Origin: Tetmemena sp. SeJ-2015
Lineage: Eukaryota > Ciliophora > Spirotrichea > Sporadotrichida > Oxytrichidae
Direction of reading: 5' to 3'
DNA length: 64,000 nt
NCBI GenBank assembly: GCA_027382625.1
Contig: JAJKFJ010022713.1
Span: forward strand, 1-64,000
Below, piece after piece: positions 10,820 to 26,249 of this stretch. Numbering within the stretch: position 1 is the stretch's first letter; every line of letters begins with the position of its first letter. The notes beneath the pieces are model-generated. The model ran no database searches. It saw nothing but the letters and a program-made list of their open reading frames with translations, and was not told the DNA's origin. A program made the position numbers and the translations under genes.

Positions 10820-13700
10820 ATCATCTAACTTTTTGAGATTTCTCTTGATAAGAATAATTTCTATGGGCCCCAAACTGACACGAAAGTCTTAAGTTTCTCC
10901 TCTGCTATGCCAAGTGCAAATTTAACATTAGAATTTCTAAGTATGATAGCATTTTTGTTCAAGCTCAATCCATACTCCACCCCTTTATTCTATGATCGGT
11001 TTTCATTCCTTGAATTTGAAGTAAAATTTTAGAGAATTTATTTAATGGAATTCTCTCCCAGCAGATCCTAGTGATTCCTAGTTCTTCTTTATTATGAATG
11101 ACTTTGAATATTTTTAGAATGATTTTAGCTCTATTGAAAATTCTATTTAGTTTGAGAATTTGAATCCTAATTTGTTTCTTCTTTTTCACTTTTCAAAAGC
11201 TTTTGAGAGGTCTATTTTACATCGTCATTTTGACATTTATTAGGAGTAGTGGAGCTTTCATCAATGCTAGTTGAAGAGTAGAGGTGCTGCCTGAAATTTG
11301 TGAATGAGAAATCATGGCTGACTCTCCCTCCACTCTAACTCAAGCTCTGATTCAGCTTGTATCTCATGTTTGAGGCCTGCTGGTTTATCTATTGCTCCGA
11401 GTTCATGTCCTTACTGCGATGCCTCAATCTGAAAATAAAAAGATAAGTTATTGATTGAATCTGCTTTGAATAGTGACTTGAAAAGAGTCAATGCTGGAGA
11501 GGGTTTCCTAATTATTGAGTTAGGTAAAAATCTAAGTCCTCTTTGACTGCTCCTCTTTAGCTGCTGAGACGTTACTTTCTCTCTTGATCCTGTCGAAAAG
11601 ACTAAGCTCGTTTGTACCCTCGACTTGAAATAGATTATCAACGGACTACAAATGCATCAGCGAGACCTTGGTTTGATCGCTTGTATTTCTCTCATGGCAA
11701 AAGGAAAGAAAGTCAAAATTAAACATCCGAAATTAAAAAGGTAGTCATTCCGTTTAATTTCTCATTCAATTAATTATCCCTCTACTACTCTGGCATAGAT
11801 GAGGCTTCATCTTCTTACTAGAAAAGTGGATTGTTGAGATGAGGAGAGAACTATTGCATGTTTTTAGTGTACGCGTTTTAAGAAGAACTGATTTTTATCT
11901 TAGAAGTTCTTTAGTTCTTCTGCTCATTCTATGTATTTGGCTTTAATGGCGAGCTGGAACTACTCTACAATAAATATTCTTTTATCTACAGTTGCTATTT
12001 AAATTAAATCATAAATTAAAAAAAAAAACGCTAAATAAAATCTTGGTATTTTACAGCTCTATTGAAATTTACTTTTATTTATATGACACATGCTGAAATT
12101 ACTTTCCAATAAAATGCATGCAATTATTCGAATTATCCTATTTTTTAGAAATAAGTTCAAAAGTTAAAATTTTAAGGTATTTAGGGAGAATGCCGCTCTT
12201 TAGACAATTGGAAACCGAGGGTAGTCTCATAACTTGAAGATCATGATCATAGCATTTGTACCTTGAATTACTCCTGCCTCCCAATTACTTATGGCTAATT
12301 TGCTTTAGCCTATTTTGAAAACTTGAATTAAAATTGGGATACTTATCCAGCTACTTCAAATCATAATCGAATTCTTATGGCACCTATTCTTTTTCGACTT
12401 GAGTCTATCTAATTTCAAATTTGTTCCTAGAAACGTTCTTTCTGTCTTTTTGAGGTATCTGTCTTTAATTTATGCTTATATTTACTTGGGGCACTGGCAC
12501 AAAATTTAGATTCTATCTCTCACTTGATAGATTGAATTAACTCCTCTTTGGCACGGAGCAATAGCTGTTGTTGCTATTAGAGCTTAAAGATTTTCTAAGT
12601 CTTCTCATATTTTATTGCCTCAAGTTAAAAGACTATGCTCTTGATTATCTGCTCGGCTAAACCTTCAGCTGTACATGAGAGTCTTAGAAATTTGGAAAAG
12701 CATATTCTAATTGTGCAACCTCGTTCAAGATATGATTTGTTTTAAGATCTGAGCTTTGATTCTCAATTTATTATCCCATTTGTGAACAGCTATAAGCAAA
12801 ATTGTTTTCTTATTGAGCACAGTCTTGCTAGACTTGATTATTAAAAGAGGAGTGATGCTCTACTTCGTATTCTTCTATCTTTAGGTTGTCAGCACTCTAC
12901 TCTCTTAATAATTCCTAGGCGAGGTCTTGTGGGTAGAGATTTGAAATTCTCTTCTCCTAATTCTATTAATCTGACTGCTTCTAATTTATTTTGATGTCCT
13001 CCTAGACACGTTTATTAATATTGTCTCTTGATCTGCAGACTTTAAAAGGAGTCACAGCTTTGGGATTATTTCAAACAATTTAAGCCTGTTCTCACTGCTC
13101 TTTCTGCAGGCTGTGAGTGGTGAACATCTTCCTTTAGAGCTTTGGATTTATTCCCAGCATTCTTTTGTAAGAAGAAGGTAAACTATGAATAAGCAAATTC
13201 AAGTGTAAGAAAGGAAGAAAAAATATTTTTGGCATATTTAGAAGTTGACTATAAATAGAGTTGGGATTTTAAGTGAAGCTGGCATCATGAGCAGTGCTAA
13301 AAATTTGTGGCTAATCTTTAAATTAGAAAGAGAGTGATTGCTCATCTCTTTTAAAATATAACATAGAAGAGGGGAATATTTTACTCTGCCTAGAGCCAAG
13401 TTCTGATTTCTAGATTTGCTCTTTGGAACTATGGGTATAGACTGGGGTAGGAAAGTTAAATAAAAAAAATATTAAAGAGATACATTTCTAAAAATATAAG
13501 TTGTCTGTTCGTTATTATGAAGAGGTGCATAAAATTAATTGGGAGACTTTGTGAGCCTGAGTGCAGTTTAAGGTCTCAGCTGATTTATAGATTTATCCAT
13601 TAGAAGAACTTTTGATATTTATTTATCAGCAAGTTAATTATTAGCAAGCAAGCAGCAATTGCATTTCATTCTGTAATAATTAATCGCTTTTTATTTCGAT
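10820..13700 (-). CDS. Unresolved minus-strand coding region, Gln-rich with coiled coil
   Basis: No family recognised, and start and end are not fixed. On the minus strand the frame is open over long stretches if TAR is Gln. One such stretch, about 12,420 down to 12,020, encodes 'EFDYDLKQLDKYPNFNSSFQ' and 'KQLGGRSNSRYKCYDHDLQ'. Upstream (about 12,570) is 'QQLLLRAKEELIQSIK', followed by a 30-nt GT-AG intron; nearer the 3' end (about 11,930) is a helical 'FQLAIKAKYIE' segment. Several frame changes remain, some probably IESs. The terminal part near 10,830-11,640 is Lys/Arg-rich. Confidence 0.4.
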
Positions 13701-13743
13701 ATCAATGACTTATTTCATGGAGAATTGGAAATTGCTAATAAAT

Positions 13744-13965
13744 ATGCCTTCTCGTTATTCTATGATCTCCATAGTAACTCCTAAGTGCGAAAACCGAATC
13801 TTTTGCTAAGAGGCTAACCCCTCTGAAAGCCAAAACTACCTGGCTAGGTTCAAATATGGATAAATAGAAGAGTGATAGAGAGGTGTAGGAGAATTTGAAC
13901 GAAGAGGTCAGCTATTGGAAAGAGCCGACTTCTGCCTGATCCTCGCATCAAATGTCGGCAAGTGA
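13744..13965 (+). CDS. Possible small ORF with an in-frame TGA
   Basis: Begins 'MPSRYSMISIVTPKCENRIF', continues 'PSESQNYLARFKYGQIEE', meets TGA at 13873-13875 and then continues in the same frame 'QRGVGEFERRGQLLERAD' to TGA 13963-13965. TAA and TAG inside are read as Gln. No homolog is recognised. The internal TGA may be the real stop, an indel or IES effect, or chance. No selenocysteine element was identified. Confidence 0.25.
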
Positions 13966-14706
13966 AAAGAAAACCACCATACTATAAATTGCAAAATTTA
14001 TATTTGAATATACGTGAATGATGGCCTTGAGTATCTTGCCTTAAGCAACTTTTATATTCAAATATCTTATCTGAACTAGAGAAATTTAAAAATTGGACAA
14101 TTTTTCAAGTTAATAGTTCCATAATTGATAATTTCTTAACAATTAAACTTTGTAGAGTGGCCAAATCAGTAAAATATCTAGCCTTAAAATTATAATAAAA
14201 ATTTGTACTACATTCTAAATGAAGATTACTTATAATTAGATGTTTGAATGTCGAAGAAATGAATTGGACGATCAGTCATTGCGTATCTACTGCGCCCTAC
14301 CCAATTTTCCCCAGCTCATATTGGCCCGTTATCTTCAATTCAACCTATGCAAAGGTATCATTGCTTTTGCGGTCCTTTACTTCAACTTAAGTTTTCTGTC
14401 AGCGAGTTTGCACTCACTTCAACTTCTTGTTGTTGTTGTGATTAAGTTTAATATTATAATCTAGCACAGAAACTTCAAATTTATTCGCATTCAGGCCAAT
14501 CATAATGAGGGAGAGAAAGTTAGGAGGAGATAATATTTTAATAGCTTAGAGAAAGAGGAAGAAATTTGATTGAAATTTAATAAGTATTAGTTCGCTAACT
14601 AAGTTGAAGAATAATAGCTCAACCTCTAAATCTATGACTATATCTTTTCATTCAAAAATAACAAATGGGATAAAATATTTAGCACTCCGACATTAAGTCT
14701 TATAAA
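13966..14706. other. AT-rich stretch without a supportable gene
   Basis: The only long frame (14240-14464 +) has no Gln-coded TAR bias, ends in a hydrophobic run, and has no upstream support. Nothing is convincingly coding here. It separates the small ORF from the 3' end of the protein kinase gene. Confidence 0.4.
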
Positions 14707-17079
<2,373 letters not shown>

Positions 17080-17448
17080 TATTGTTACGCTATTTGTAAA
17101 ATAACTTTAATAAATTACTCCTTAAAAATTATCCCCTTCCAGCCAAATAAATCAACTTAAAAATATATCTGAATTAATGTTACTCTTCTTCATGAGCACT
17201 TAAACTCTAAGCTTTTTTATTTCTCGAATTTCATTTCAATCATTTCAAAGAGGTGAAGGATCTTTAAATTAATTGAAGATTAAATAAGCTATTTTTTAAT
17301 TTGACTTGAACAGATGGTTAGTTTTAAATATTTACAGAAATCCCACCCTACTGATTGATTATTGAATTACTCTCCTAATCTTCTTGTTGAACCTCTTCTT
17401 ATAACTATTTATTTACTTTTCTTTTTTAAACTATAGAACAGATAGAAT

Positions 17449-18635
17449 ATGCTTAAATTCTTAGAATAGTCCCAGGAGGAGAGGACTATGATTATAGAGT
17501 AGTATCAGTAGCTTCAAGAGGCTAATATTCAAAACTAGAAATCAGGCTCTACAAAGCCTCAAGACTATATGTACCTGCATGTGCTTCCTTTTTTGAAGAT
17601 TCTCTCCTACTTCAACTTCAAGTATCACATGATGACCATGCGCAAACTCAACAAGAAGATAAGAGTCTTCATTGAAGGAAAGATACAATTCTTTTGCCCG
17701 AGAGAGTTCTCTACTACAATTTCAAGCCTGGCTTCATATATCCCACGCGCAATAACAAGATAGTTCAACTTGCCAGTAAAGTGCATGTGTACCTGTATCA
17801 CTACTTCCCAGACTATAATCAGTGGGTCTTCAATTATATAATGAACAGGGAGGTTTACCTTATTCTGGATGAGCTAAATTTCAGACGCACCACTTTCTGC
17901 TATAACCTCTTCAAGCATAAGAAGATCAAGTATCTTAAGGTGCAAAATCAGCAGATCATAGGCCTTATATTAACGGCTTGAGTCTCTACTCTGAGAGAAT
18001 CTGCTTCAAAAACGTTGTTTCATGCAGATATGCAAGGAGATAGTGAAATCAGAGTGTAAATACCTTACCATGAAGTCTTGCTCCAATATGCAGCATCTTG
18101 AGCACACAAAGATGGTCAACTGCGAATAAGCTAATATCATCAGGTGCGAGATCATGAAAGATAATCTAAGATCTTCAATGAAAACTTGAAATATCTAGCT
18201 ATCAGAAGAGCTCACTCTGTCGATAATATTGTTGCTAGATATATCGCATGTGACTCTCCCTTCAAGAATCTAGTCAGCCTAGACTTAAGTTACAACCAAA
18301 TTGAGTTTCAGGGTCTGGTGCATCTTATCAACAAAGGTGCAGTATTTGCAAGTACCTTGAAATCGCTTATACTAGAGAGAAATCTTATCATCAGCTCTCT
18401 TCAGCAAGTATTGTCAAGATTACAGCTTCCAAGAATTCAGCTTTTGGATTTAAATTTGAATCAGATTGAGTGGGATGAGGATGAGGTGAGGAGAGCACAG
18501 TACAAAATAATGAGGAAGCACAGAGAGAAGAAAATAATTGGAGATAAGATTCAAAAAATTAGATCAGTGGAGATCGCCATTCAGCACGACTTGATTATCA
18601 AAGTAATGAGCACCGATGATTTATACAAAGACTGA
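17449..18635 (+). CDS. Leucine-rich-repeat-like protein
   Basis: Starts at ATG 17449 'MLKFLEQSQEERTMIIEQ' with many UAR Gln codons. The C-terminal half has LRR-like repeats: 'FKNLVSLDLSYNQIEFQGL', 'LKSLILERNLIISSL' and 'IQLLDLNLNQIEWDEDEV', ending in a basic helix 'RKHREKKIIGDKIQK' and TGA 18633-18635. The middle (about 17,690-17,980) is rich in aromatic residues ('VYLYHYFPDYNQWVFNYI') and has a one-base frame step near 17,700. Another frame change occurs near 17,980-18,180, where an intron or IES is likely. The precise function is not recognisable. Confidence 0.65.
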
Positions 18636-18772
18636 ATGATTTGCTTCTTTTTTCCTTAAATTTTTTAGCTAATTTATTAAATAAAATTATGAATTTTTAA
18701 ATCATGGGAGGTAGAAAAATAATGATTTATTTTATCAATTTTAATTTAATTAATTATAATATCTTTATTATA

Positions 18773-20117
18773 ATGAGCAGAACTGCACCAAAATAGCTAA
18801 AGACAGTTTATAAATTGCAGCTAACATAGTCAGAGTAGCATATCTTCAAGAAAAAACTAGCTAGATAGTCCTACTTACTTGATGATGAAAGTCTTCTTGA
18901 TATATCTCCTGTATTCATCTTGGTATCACTATTCGTTCCATTGCAGAGGTCTTTGCTCCTCATCAATAACTTTCAACCAAGATCAGAGAGAGGATTTACC
19001 AAAGTAAGGACAAGATTTCACTAAGGAGAGAATCTAAAGTCAAAACTTAGTACTTTAACAACAGCTACCTCAAACTCATGAAGAGGAGAAGTTATCTTGA
19101 GGTCTTCAACTAAATTACTATAATTCTAGTGCCAAACACTGACAAGGCATATCTTAATAAGATCACACTGCATTTTAGTGATTTCAAGAATAGTAGGATG
19201 CGGTTTTGCTTAGAGATGTTCGACATAGATGACAACAAGCAAGAGCACTTAGATATCTTTGATCATCTCAAGCCACTTCCATAGGTTACACAAGTTAAGA
19301 TGAAGAAATGTTCCTTCATTACAAAGAAGGTGTTCTATATGTGCTTTTGGAGAGCCAAGATGCTCTACATCCTAGATTCTCAATTCAAGTTTTGGATTTG
19401 GAAGCCACTTCATGCTGAGCAGTTCATAGTCAAAAGATCCACTATTTGGGGAAGAGCAAATGTGGCTTAGGGCATGCTAGGCAGCTGCAAGAGATTTGAG
19501 TTTGTGGAGAGCTGCACTAATTATTTAGACTTGCTGCTCAAGCCTTTCTAAAACACCTCCCTTAAGGAATACGTGATTAAGAAATCTTAGGTGCACAGAA
19601 GAAGCATCTTGGACTCTCTTTATTCATTACTTGGTTTCAAACAAGACATAGATTCAAGAATCTATCGTTGATAGATATCGAGGGAGTGATCAGTGAAGCA
19701 AATACAATCTCTTTGATTGCCTATATGGAATACTATCAGTACTTGGAATTGGTGAAGCTAAATGTGCTCCCTCACAATTCCTTCGACATGCATTTCATAA
19801 TTGAGCATCACTCTGTGAAATCGAGTGGTATCTTTGAAAAGCAAAAAATTGTTGACTTAGAAGAAGGCAGAATGAAAAGATTCATGAGTGCTGGGAGGTA
19901 CAAGAAAGAGTCTCTGGTTAGGAAATTCGATATAAAGTACATGCCCAAAGGAGAAGGCTCTGCATATCATTAAATGCACAAATTTATCGACCCTAGCACA
20001 ATCCCACTTGATGAAAATGGACCTTCCTATATCCTGAGTGCAAGTTTTCAAGAGCCTCCGAGAGAGAACAGTGAAGATGATGAAAACTAAGGACCTTCTT
20101 AATTAACTTATCTTTGA
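18773..20117 (+). CDS. Unknown protein
   Basis: Starts at ATG 18773 'MSRTAPKQLKTVYKLQLTQ'. Hydrophobic and aromatic segments follow, such as 'KVFYMCFWRAKMLYILD' and 'FWIWKPLHAEQFIVKRS', then from about 19,668 'IDIEGVISEANTISLIAYME' and an acidic end 'PPRENSEDDEN', with TGA 20115-20117. Two frame steps (near 18,985 and 19,660) need a small intron, IES or indel. It is tandem to the preceding LRR-like gene and similar in style, but no paralogy is demonstrated and no family is recognised. Confidence 0.55.
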
Positions 20118-20209
20118 TAAAAATACTTAACTTATACTTATGATGAGTTGATAAAAATTTAAACAGGATTGAAATTTATAAACCTTAATAAAAAGAGCGC
20201 GATAGCGAA

Positions 20210-20873
20210 ATGAATTACAAGCAATGGACTCATCAAGAGCTAGATTTCCTAGCTGAAAACGAAATCATTTGGATTATACCCAACTTCAAGGAGAGAGCAT
20301 TTATGTTTGTGTCAGGGAACTTTGGGCCTTTCAAACCTGCAAAGCCTGTGCAAGTGCCAATCTGGCTGGCCATATATCTCAAGCAGAGAAACAAATGCCA
20401 AGTGCAGCTCCCAAATTGGCTAGACTATGACTATCTCAAGAAGATCAAGTCTTACGAGCAAGAGAGTCAAGATCACTTCTGCAATCATTTATCTTAAAAC
20501 ATCTTTAACCATTCTAAATGATAATTTTGTGAACGACATTCCATATTACTACTATGAGATTGCAAACTTGTTGTTCAGCAGCTGCTAAGACGAGTTCCCC
20601 ATAAGCGATAAGAGTTCTGCAGCTGGAAAGCAAGCCAGTGGACTTCAGAAAGTCAAGAGTATCATTGAGGATATTTATGAGCTCAGATAAGTCAAGATGC
20701 TCAAAAAGATGCAGCAGATTGACACCACTACCCCAGCCAAGATGCTCAGTTTCGCAGGCAGCAGTGAGATCAACTAAATTAAGCCTGCTTTTGTTCTTGG
20801 GTATGGAGTCGCACAACAGCTTCACAGGAATATTGGCAAGCCCATAAATGAGGGAGAGGCTCAAAGTTAATGA
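20210..20873 (+). CDS. GINS2: GINS complex subunit 2 (PSF2)
   Basis: Subunit of the GINS complex of the CMG replicative helicase, nuclear. The N-terminus is diagnostic: 'LDFLAENEIIWIIPNFKE', 'GNFGPFKPAKPVQVPIWLA', 'YLKQRNKCQVQLPNWLD'. The C-terminal half reads 'IPYYYYEIANLLFSSC' and 'SIIEDIYELRQVKMLKK', ending 'YGVAQQLHRNIGKP' before TGA 20871-20873. The two halves are in different frames; removing the AAT-flanked IES 20486-20525 joins them. Length is about 200 residues, normal for the family. Start ATG at 20210. Confidence 0.92.
20486..20525 (+). other. IES in GINS2, pointer AAT
   Basis: AAT at 20483-20485 (in the first frame) and at 20523-20525 (in the second). Removing 40 bp reads 'DHFCNFVNDIPYYYYEIAN'. 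No AG acceptor occurs between the two halves, so an ordinary intron does not fit. Confidence 0.75.
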
Positions 20874-21501
20874 GAAAATGAGAGAGCTGCATTAAGCATT
20901 ATTGCCGTGTATTTTATTAGATTACCTTCGAAATTAATACTTAATCACTCAAACTTATTTCAAATCTGCTTGATACAATCAATTCTTAACTATCATTAAA
21001 TTTCATAGTCTATTTCAAATGAACTCCTCTTATATTATAATAAGGCTATTCTTAGCGATTGACTCTCAATATTAAGTTGAAAATCTTTCAATCGTGATTT
21101 ATAGATGTCGATGCCTCGACTACCTTCCCCTTCTTAGGTAAACTGCCTTATTCTTTGACAATGTTCTTTATCTTTAAATCGTATTGCTTTCTTATCTCAG
21201 TTGAACTCTCAAACAAAATGAAATCCTATCAATAAATGATTTATTGACTCCTTTGATTCGTTAAATAGGATGATTGATACTTTGAAGAAGAGAATTCTTC
21301 ATTCAACATTTGATTATCCTAGTGGCAATATTCACTGCTCTCAATTTTTAGAATCTGCTAATTACTTTGACATCTTGAAGCATTTAACTATTCTCTTTGC
21401 GCAAACTTTTGCATTCTTAACAACTATGGTCCCTAAATTATCTTAAAATATAGCTCATAATATATAATCTAATACTTTATAGAAAAGTTAAAATAAAATC
21501 A
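20874..21501. other. AT-rich intergenic region
   Basis: About 630 bp between GINS2 and ABITRAM. It is AT-rich and I see no convincing coding frame, RNA gene or repeat. Confidence 0.5.
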
Positions 21502-22325
21502 ATGGCAGATATACAAGAAGAGGAAAAATAGCATACCGAAATCGAGGAGGACGTAACGGGACTAGAATTATCATAATTTTATACATTTTATTTAAAGAAT
21601 CAATTCCAAACAACCTCAAGGCATAGTACCTGAAAGCAACGACGCTTTGATCTTAGCAGGAGCTGTGGCTGATTCTTACTTCAGCATCCCCAAGTTTGAT
21701 AACCTGATCGATCGCTATTATACTCGCTACTACAGGAAGATTACTCCGACGACAATCTCCCTACTTATGGGCTTTGATAAGAGTGACTTTGCTAAAAATG
21801 AATAAGGAGAGGAGCCTTGCCTTGACCAGTACTACTTTGTACACTCCAATAACCTCATTCTCTTTGGAATTAGTCAAAGACATGAAAATAAATACTTTAT
21901 AACTGGACATTTATATTTTATAATGAAGCTGTTGTGAATCATCAAAATGGCACAAATCCAATTACCTCAGTCAACTTCGACTGCGACAGACACAAAAAGA
22001 GAAGTCAGAATAAAGTCCAAGGAAAGAGTAAAAGTTAGTTTATCTTAGTATGATGCATTTTTGTGATAAAAAGTGGAGCAATCAAGCTAGATGAAAGAAG
22101 CATCTTGTGTGAGATCGTAACTTAAAACGACAGACGCTACAAAATCAGATGCTTCACTTAGAATGCCTAGATTCTTGAGTTGAACTAGAGACTCACTACT
22201 AACCCTGGGCTTTTGGCATCAAACCTGAGAGTGATGGCTATATAGCTATTCTAAATGTGCAGAGGAAGATCGATGTGCAGTCATCCATCAAGTCTGATTA
22301 ATTAATTTCCAAGGATAACTATTGA
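21502..22325 (+). CDS. ABITRAM: ABITRAM (FAM206/Simiate)-like protein
   Basis: A small conserved eukaryotic protein with a GcvH-like fold whose molecular role is poorly known. After the ATG at 21502 ('MADIQEEEKQHTEIEEDV') and an intron near 21,560-21,600 it shows 'IDRYYTRYYRK', 'QYYFVHSNNLILFGIS', 'QNKVQGKSKSGAIKLDE', 'ILCEIVTQNDRRYKIRCF', 'LNQRLTTNPG' and 'IKPESDGYIAIL'. All match the family order (VDRYFTRWY, QHSNRICVI, LQNKVSGK, CKIYCSDG, EGYIAVVLP). Two IESs (21887-21927 and 22036-22074) interrupt it. A single-base frame step occurs near 22,215. Stop is TGA 22323-22325. Confidence 0.85.
21887..21927 (+). other. IES in ABITRAM, pointer ATGAA
   Basis: ATGAA at 21882-21886 and 21923-21927. 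Removing 41 bp joins 'FGISQRHE' to 'AVVNHQNGTNPITSVNF', in the frame that leads to the conserved 'QNKVQGK'. Confidence 0.85.
22036..22074 (+). other. IES in ABITRAM, pointer AAAAGT
   Basis: AAAAGT at 22030-22035 and 22069-22074. Removing 39 bp, which carry a TGA, gives 'VQGKSKSGAIKLDERS', matching the family. Confidence 0.85.
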
Positions 22326-22403
22326 GATCATCCATAAAGGTAACATTTGAAACCAATATTGCCAAAGTTTAAATTCAAATTAAATCGATACACAAATTTA
22401 AAC

Positions 22404-25400
22404 ATGGATTAAAGCATTCTTCAACCATCTGAGTCTTAAAAAACAAGTCAGCCATCCTACTTCACTTCCTCGCAGTCTTATTCATATCCTAACTCACAAG
22501 TTAACTCCTAGTACCAGTCGCAAAATTACTCCTCACAACCAATAATTTAGAATCAACCTTATCAACCAGGATAAGAACAATTTCACGATTACAATAGCTA
22601 AGTGAGTAGAGATTCAATGATTTAAGTTCAGCCTTAGCTTTTGCCTGCCTCACATCACTATGAAAGCTAGTCGAGTGACTTGAGAGTTATGAAGCTTGAA
22701 GAGGAATTTAATTTTGCAAGTAAGCAGAGGATAATGGAGCAGTTTATGAAATTCTCTAAGCAAAGTATTGATGATATACTCAACAGTTCACATGAAGTTT
22801 CACAGGATTAAATGAATGTGAATGACTCACACAACAGCTCCTTCTTCCACCAAAATTTCTTAAATTGCTTATAGACTATAAGTTTTTAATGTAGGCTCGG
22901 TTTAATTCAGGTAGGGAGAAAGCTCGAAAGACTTTATTTAAGTCTAGAGTAAGCATTCAAATATGCAAAGTAGAGAATAAAGCAAGGAGAATACCCAGAG
23001 GGCTGACTACGATTACATGATAAGCAGCTCTAACGAAGGTGATCAAGATTTTAAAGGTCAGAGCAAACCAAAAATTTCAAACTTCATTACCATTTTTTAA
23101 TTTCACAAGAAAGAACGTATGCTGATATTCTAAAAGAGTTCTATATTTTATAAGAGAGAAGCTTGAATGTAGATTATCTCAACCAATAAGAGTAGTTGAA
23201 CTCAAACCATAAATTGTATTCTACTAAAATCGAAGCCTCCCAGAAAAGTTCTAAAATGGATGTGACAAATAAATCACCCTCGTAAGTAAACTACACCGAA
23301 GGAATTCAAAGTTTCCATTAGAGCTGGAACGAATTTACTGGATCACGAATTAAGCAAGCTGCTGATCTTATTCATCAGCTTATTACATCTTTGCATTAAT
23401 TTTTAAAGCAGAAGAGCGGATCTTAATTGAGAGGAGATGAATCAGATACTTCGATTGAGCAACCTGAATTTCAAATCGCAAGTACTTCATCCAAATAAAG
23501 AAACCAAGCTAATGAAAGAAGCATCATTGAACTCTAAAACCAAACCTCAAATTCCAATCTAAAGAGAAAGGAGGTATAAGCTTCATGCCCTGCGGAGGTA
23601 TTCAAGGATTATTCAAGTGTGTTTGCCTAAATCACTCAAAATGTAATTCAAGATATTGAACTGGATTAGGATGATTAAGAGAGTGAAGTCGAGCCGCCAG
23701 AGAGAAGGAATTTAAAATAGCAGAAATGGTATGATGCTAAAGCCAAAGCACTCTCTGATGAGCTATGAGCAATTTAGATCTGAGGAAGGAGAATAGGAGG
23801 ATTAGGAATCTCATACTCACTTCAGAGCCTAAGCAGACGCATTTTAAAGACTGATAGCCACTGAGGAAAGTGAAGAAGGAAAGGAGATTGCTTTTAACTA
23901 ATCATTAGGGGCTTACCAATTCAATAACTTTAGAGATGAGGAATTTTCAGATACCGATCCTGGAAGTGGAACTTAGCGAACATAAGAACTATAGGAATAG
24001 ATATAGCAAGCATTGAATAAAATAAACGGTTTTTCTTCTCTTCAAAGCCTGGATAAAAGCAGAGACAGCCATTTAGAGGCTGCCTAATTTTTAAAGAACA
24101 AGGGTAAGATAGAAACAATCCAAGAAGATCTAGACGGGGAAAACATCCAGTCTGAGATTTCAACTAACAGACTAGCTTTCATCTCTTAATCGCAGAGAAA
24201 AGACGCAGACTATCAAAGCTACTTGCTTTCAAGCCAGATCTCAATGATAATCCCACTTTTAGGAATAACTAATAGAGCAAGGGATAGCTTAGAGATGAAA
24301 CAACCAGATCATACTTGGGAAATTAATCAGCTGAAAAATCTGCAAGCAAACTAAGTGCAGCTAAATAAGAGATGAGTACTATCTTGTCAAGTTCTAATAA
24401 AAACTCTTTAAGCCAGCTTCCACTCCAATGCAAATTCTTAAAAACAAAAATAAAAGTCCAACTATATCTCCTCATAGATATGAAAACTACTCCTAACAAA
24501 TTTTTAGAAAGTTTAGACCAATTAGCAAAACCTAAAAAACCAATAGAATTCAGGCAACTCTCAATACACAAACATCATGCTTACTCAAAATGCTGGAGAA
24601 TCAATAATTAAGTCCAATTCAGGGTAGAATTTGCTTGTTACACCGATATAGAAACCGAGACTTAGATCACTTTACTTTAGTGAAGAATAATTATTTAATT
24701 TGCTTATGCTAATGAAGATTGCCAATCAATTGACTTTGGCTCGTTTTACTCTGGCTAAATGAAAGGGTAGGCATTTAAGATCTTTAACGCAAACCAGTCT
24801 CAGAGTTTGAGAGTGCTAGTTTAAATCGACCAATCTCCACATAATTATTCCTTCAAAAACTGTTAAACTTATATTTAAATTACATTTGAAATAATTATTC
24901 ATCTGAATTACTCAAAGACAAGTATTCTATTTCTATAGTAGAAGGAGGATAGATACTTAGCCAGCCCAGCTGCTTCTCAATTTAGGATCTTTAAATTAGA
25001 AATCTAGTCACCGAGATAGAAGTTCAGCTTCACCCAAATTAAGAATTAGAACTGGTTTTAGTTTGCTCAAGTGTAAACTAGTAGTCTTATCTCTAATCAG
25101 AGTAAAGCCTTCTAATTAGCAAGCTAAATTTTACAGCAGAACTTCAGAGTTCTCAAAATTAAGAAAGTAGAGAGTAGTATGAATTTATGATGCATGGAAA
25201 TCTCTGCCAACCTCAACTGAGATGCTAACTGGAGCAGTCACCTGATCAAGTCTTACCCCTAGAGATAATTTAAATAATCATAAGCAAGAACAAGCAATAC
25301 GCCAAGCTCAAGTTTAAAAATGCAAACTCTGCTGCACTTAATCTACCACCCATGAAACTTCATTTTGGACTATAATTTTAAGGTTATTGGTTATTTTATA

Positions 25401-26240
25401 GACTAGTAGATTTCTAGCAATATCTAGTTGTACTATAAACTCCAGAAATGAACCAGTCTAATAGTCATCATTTCAATTAGAACTAAATAGTTTTACCAAA
25501 CGGCATATAAGTGACTCTCAAGCATCAAGAGCTTACTCTCTGGAGTCAGCAAGCAAGAGTGGATAATAGAACTCAAAGAGATAAGTCCAAGAGGAAATTT
25601 AAAATCAAATTAGAGAAACTAGATATAGTTGACAACCAATCAGATGAAAGTAAAAGAGCAATGGCTATTCTATGTGCAAAGCTTATTAAATTTTTTAGCT
25701 TTTGGAAAGTGATCTATGCTACTTCTTTCTTCTAGAACTCATAAGATAGGATTGAATTTAACAATCCTGAAGTCTATCAATCATTCTAAGTATTACACAT
25801 TCTTAAAATTTCAATATATGCTAAGTGATTTAAGATTGAGTAAGGTTTAAAAGAAATTAAGTCTCTTTTGGAAGGGTGTTTTGAATGAGAATAAATAATT
25901 AAATTAGCCTGTTTTAAGAAAGCAAGGTTGTAACTATGTTTCCCTAAAAGCAGAGGAGACTCAACTCCTCATCTTATAACTCTTAAGTCATCACTTTCAG
26001 TTGAATCACCCACCTAGTATGAACTACATGAGCAACCATAAGCGCAATTATCTAAGTACTAATGACTCTAATACACTTGATATGACCTTGGGTGGCTAGA
26101 GTTAAGAGTTCAGAGGCAGAGGGCAAAACTTAGATGAATACTTCCAAGCCAATGTAAAAGCTGGTGTGCAGACACGCAGGAATTACCCTTCAGTTTATTA
26201 AAAGACCACTTAAGCTTCATCTTATTTCATGGATATCTTA
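22404..26240 (+). CDS. Gln/Ser-rich protein, possible ASH/MSP-type domain
   Basis: Starts at ATG 22404 'MDQSILQPSESQKTSQPS'. It is very rich in Gln (mostly TAA/TAG), Ser and Asn. Acidic and helical stretches follow: 'LKLEEEFNFASKQRIME'-like near 22,690, and 'DGENIQSEISTNRLAF' near 24,140. A segment near 24,720-24,850 reads 'CQSIDFGSFYSGQMKGQAF' then 'LRVLVQIDQSP', which resembles the 'DFG.V..G' start of ASH or MSP-type Ig domains found in centrosomal and ciliary proteins; this is a weak match. Many frame changes, most probably introns and IESs, remain unresolved. The 3' limit is a guess, and the region may be more than one gene. Confidence 0.45.
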
Positions 26241-26249
26241 ACTTTTAGA

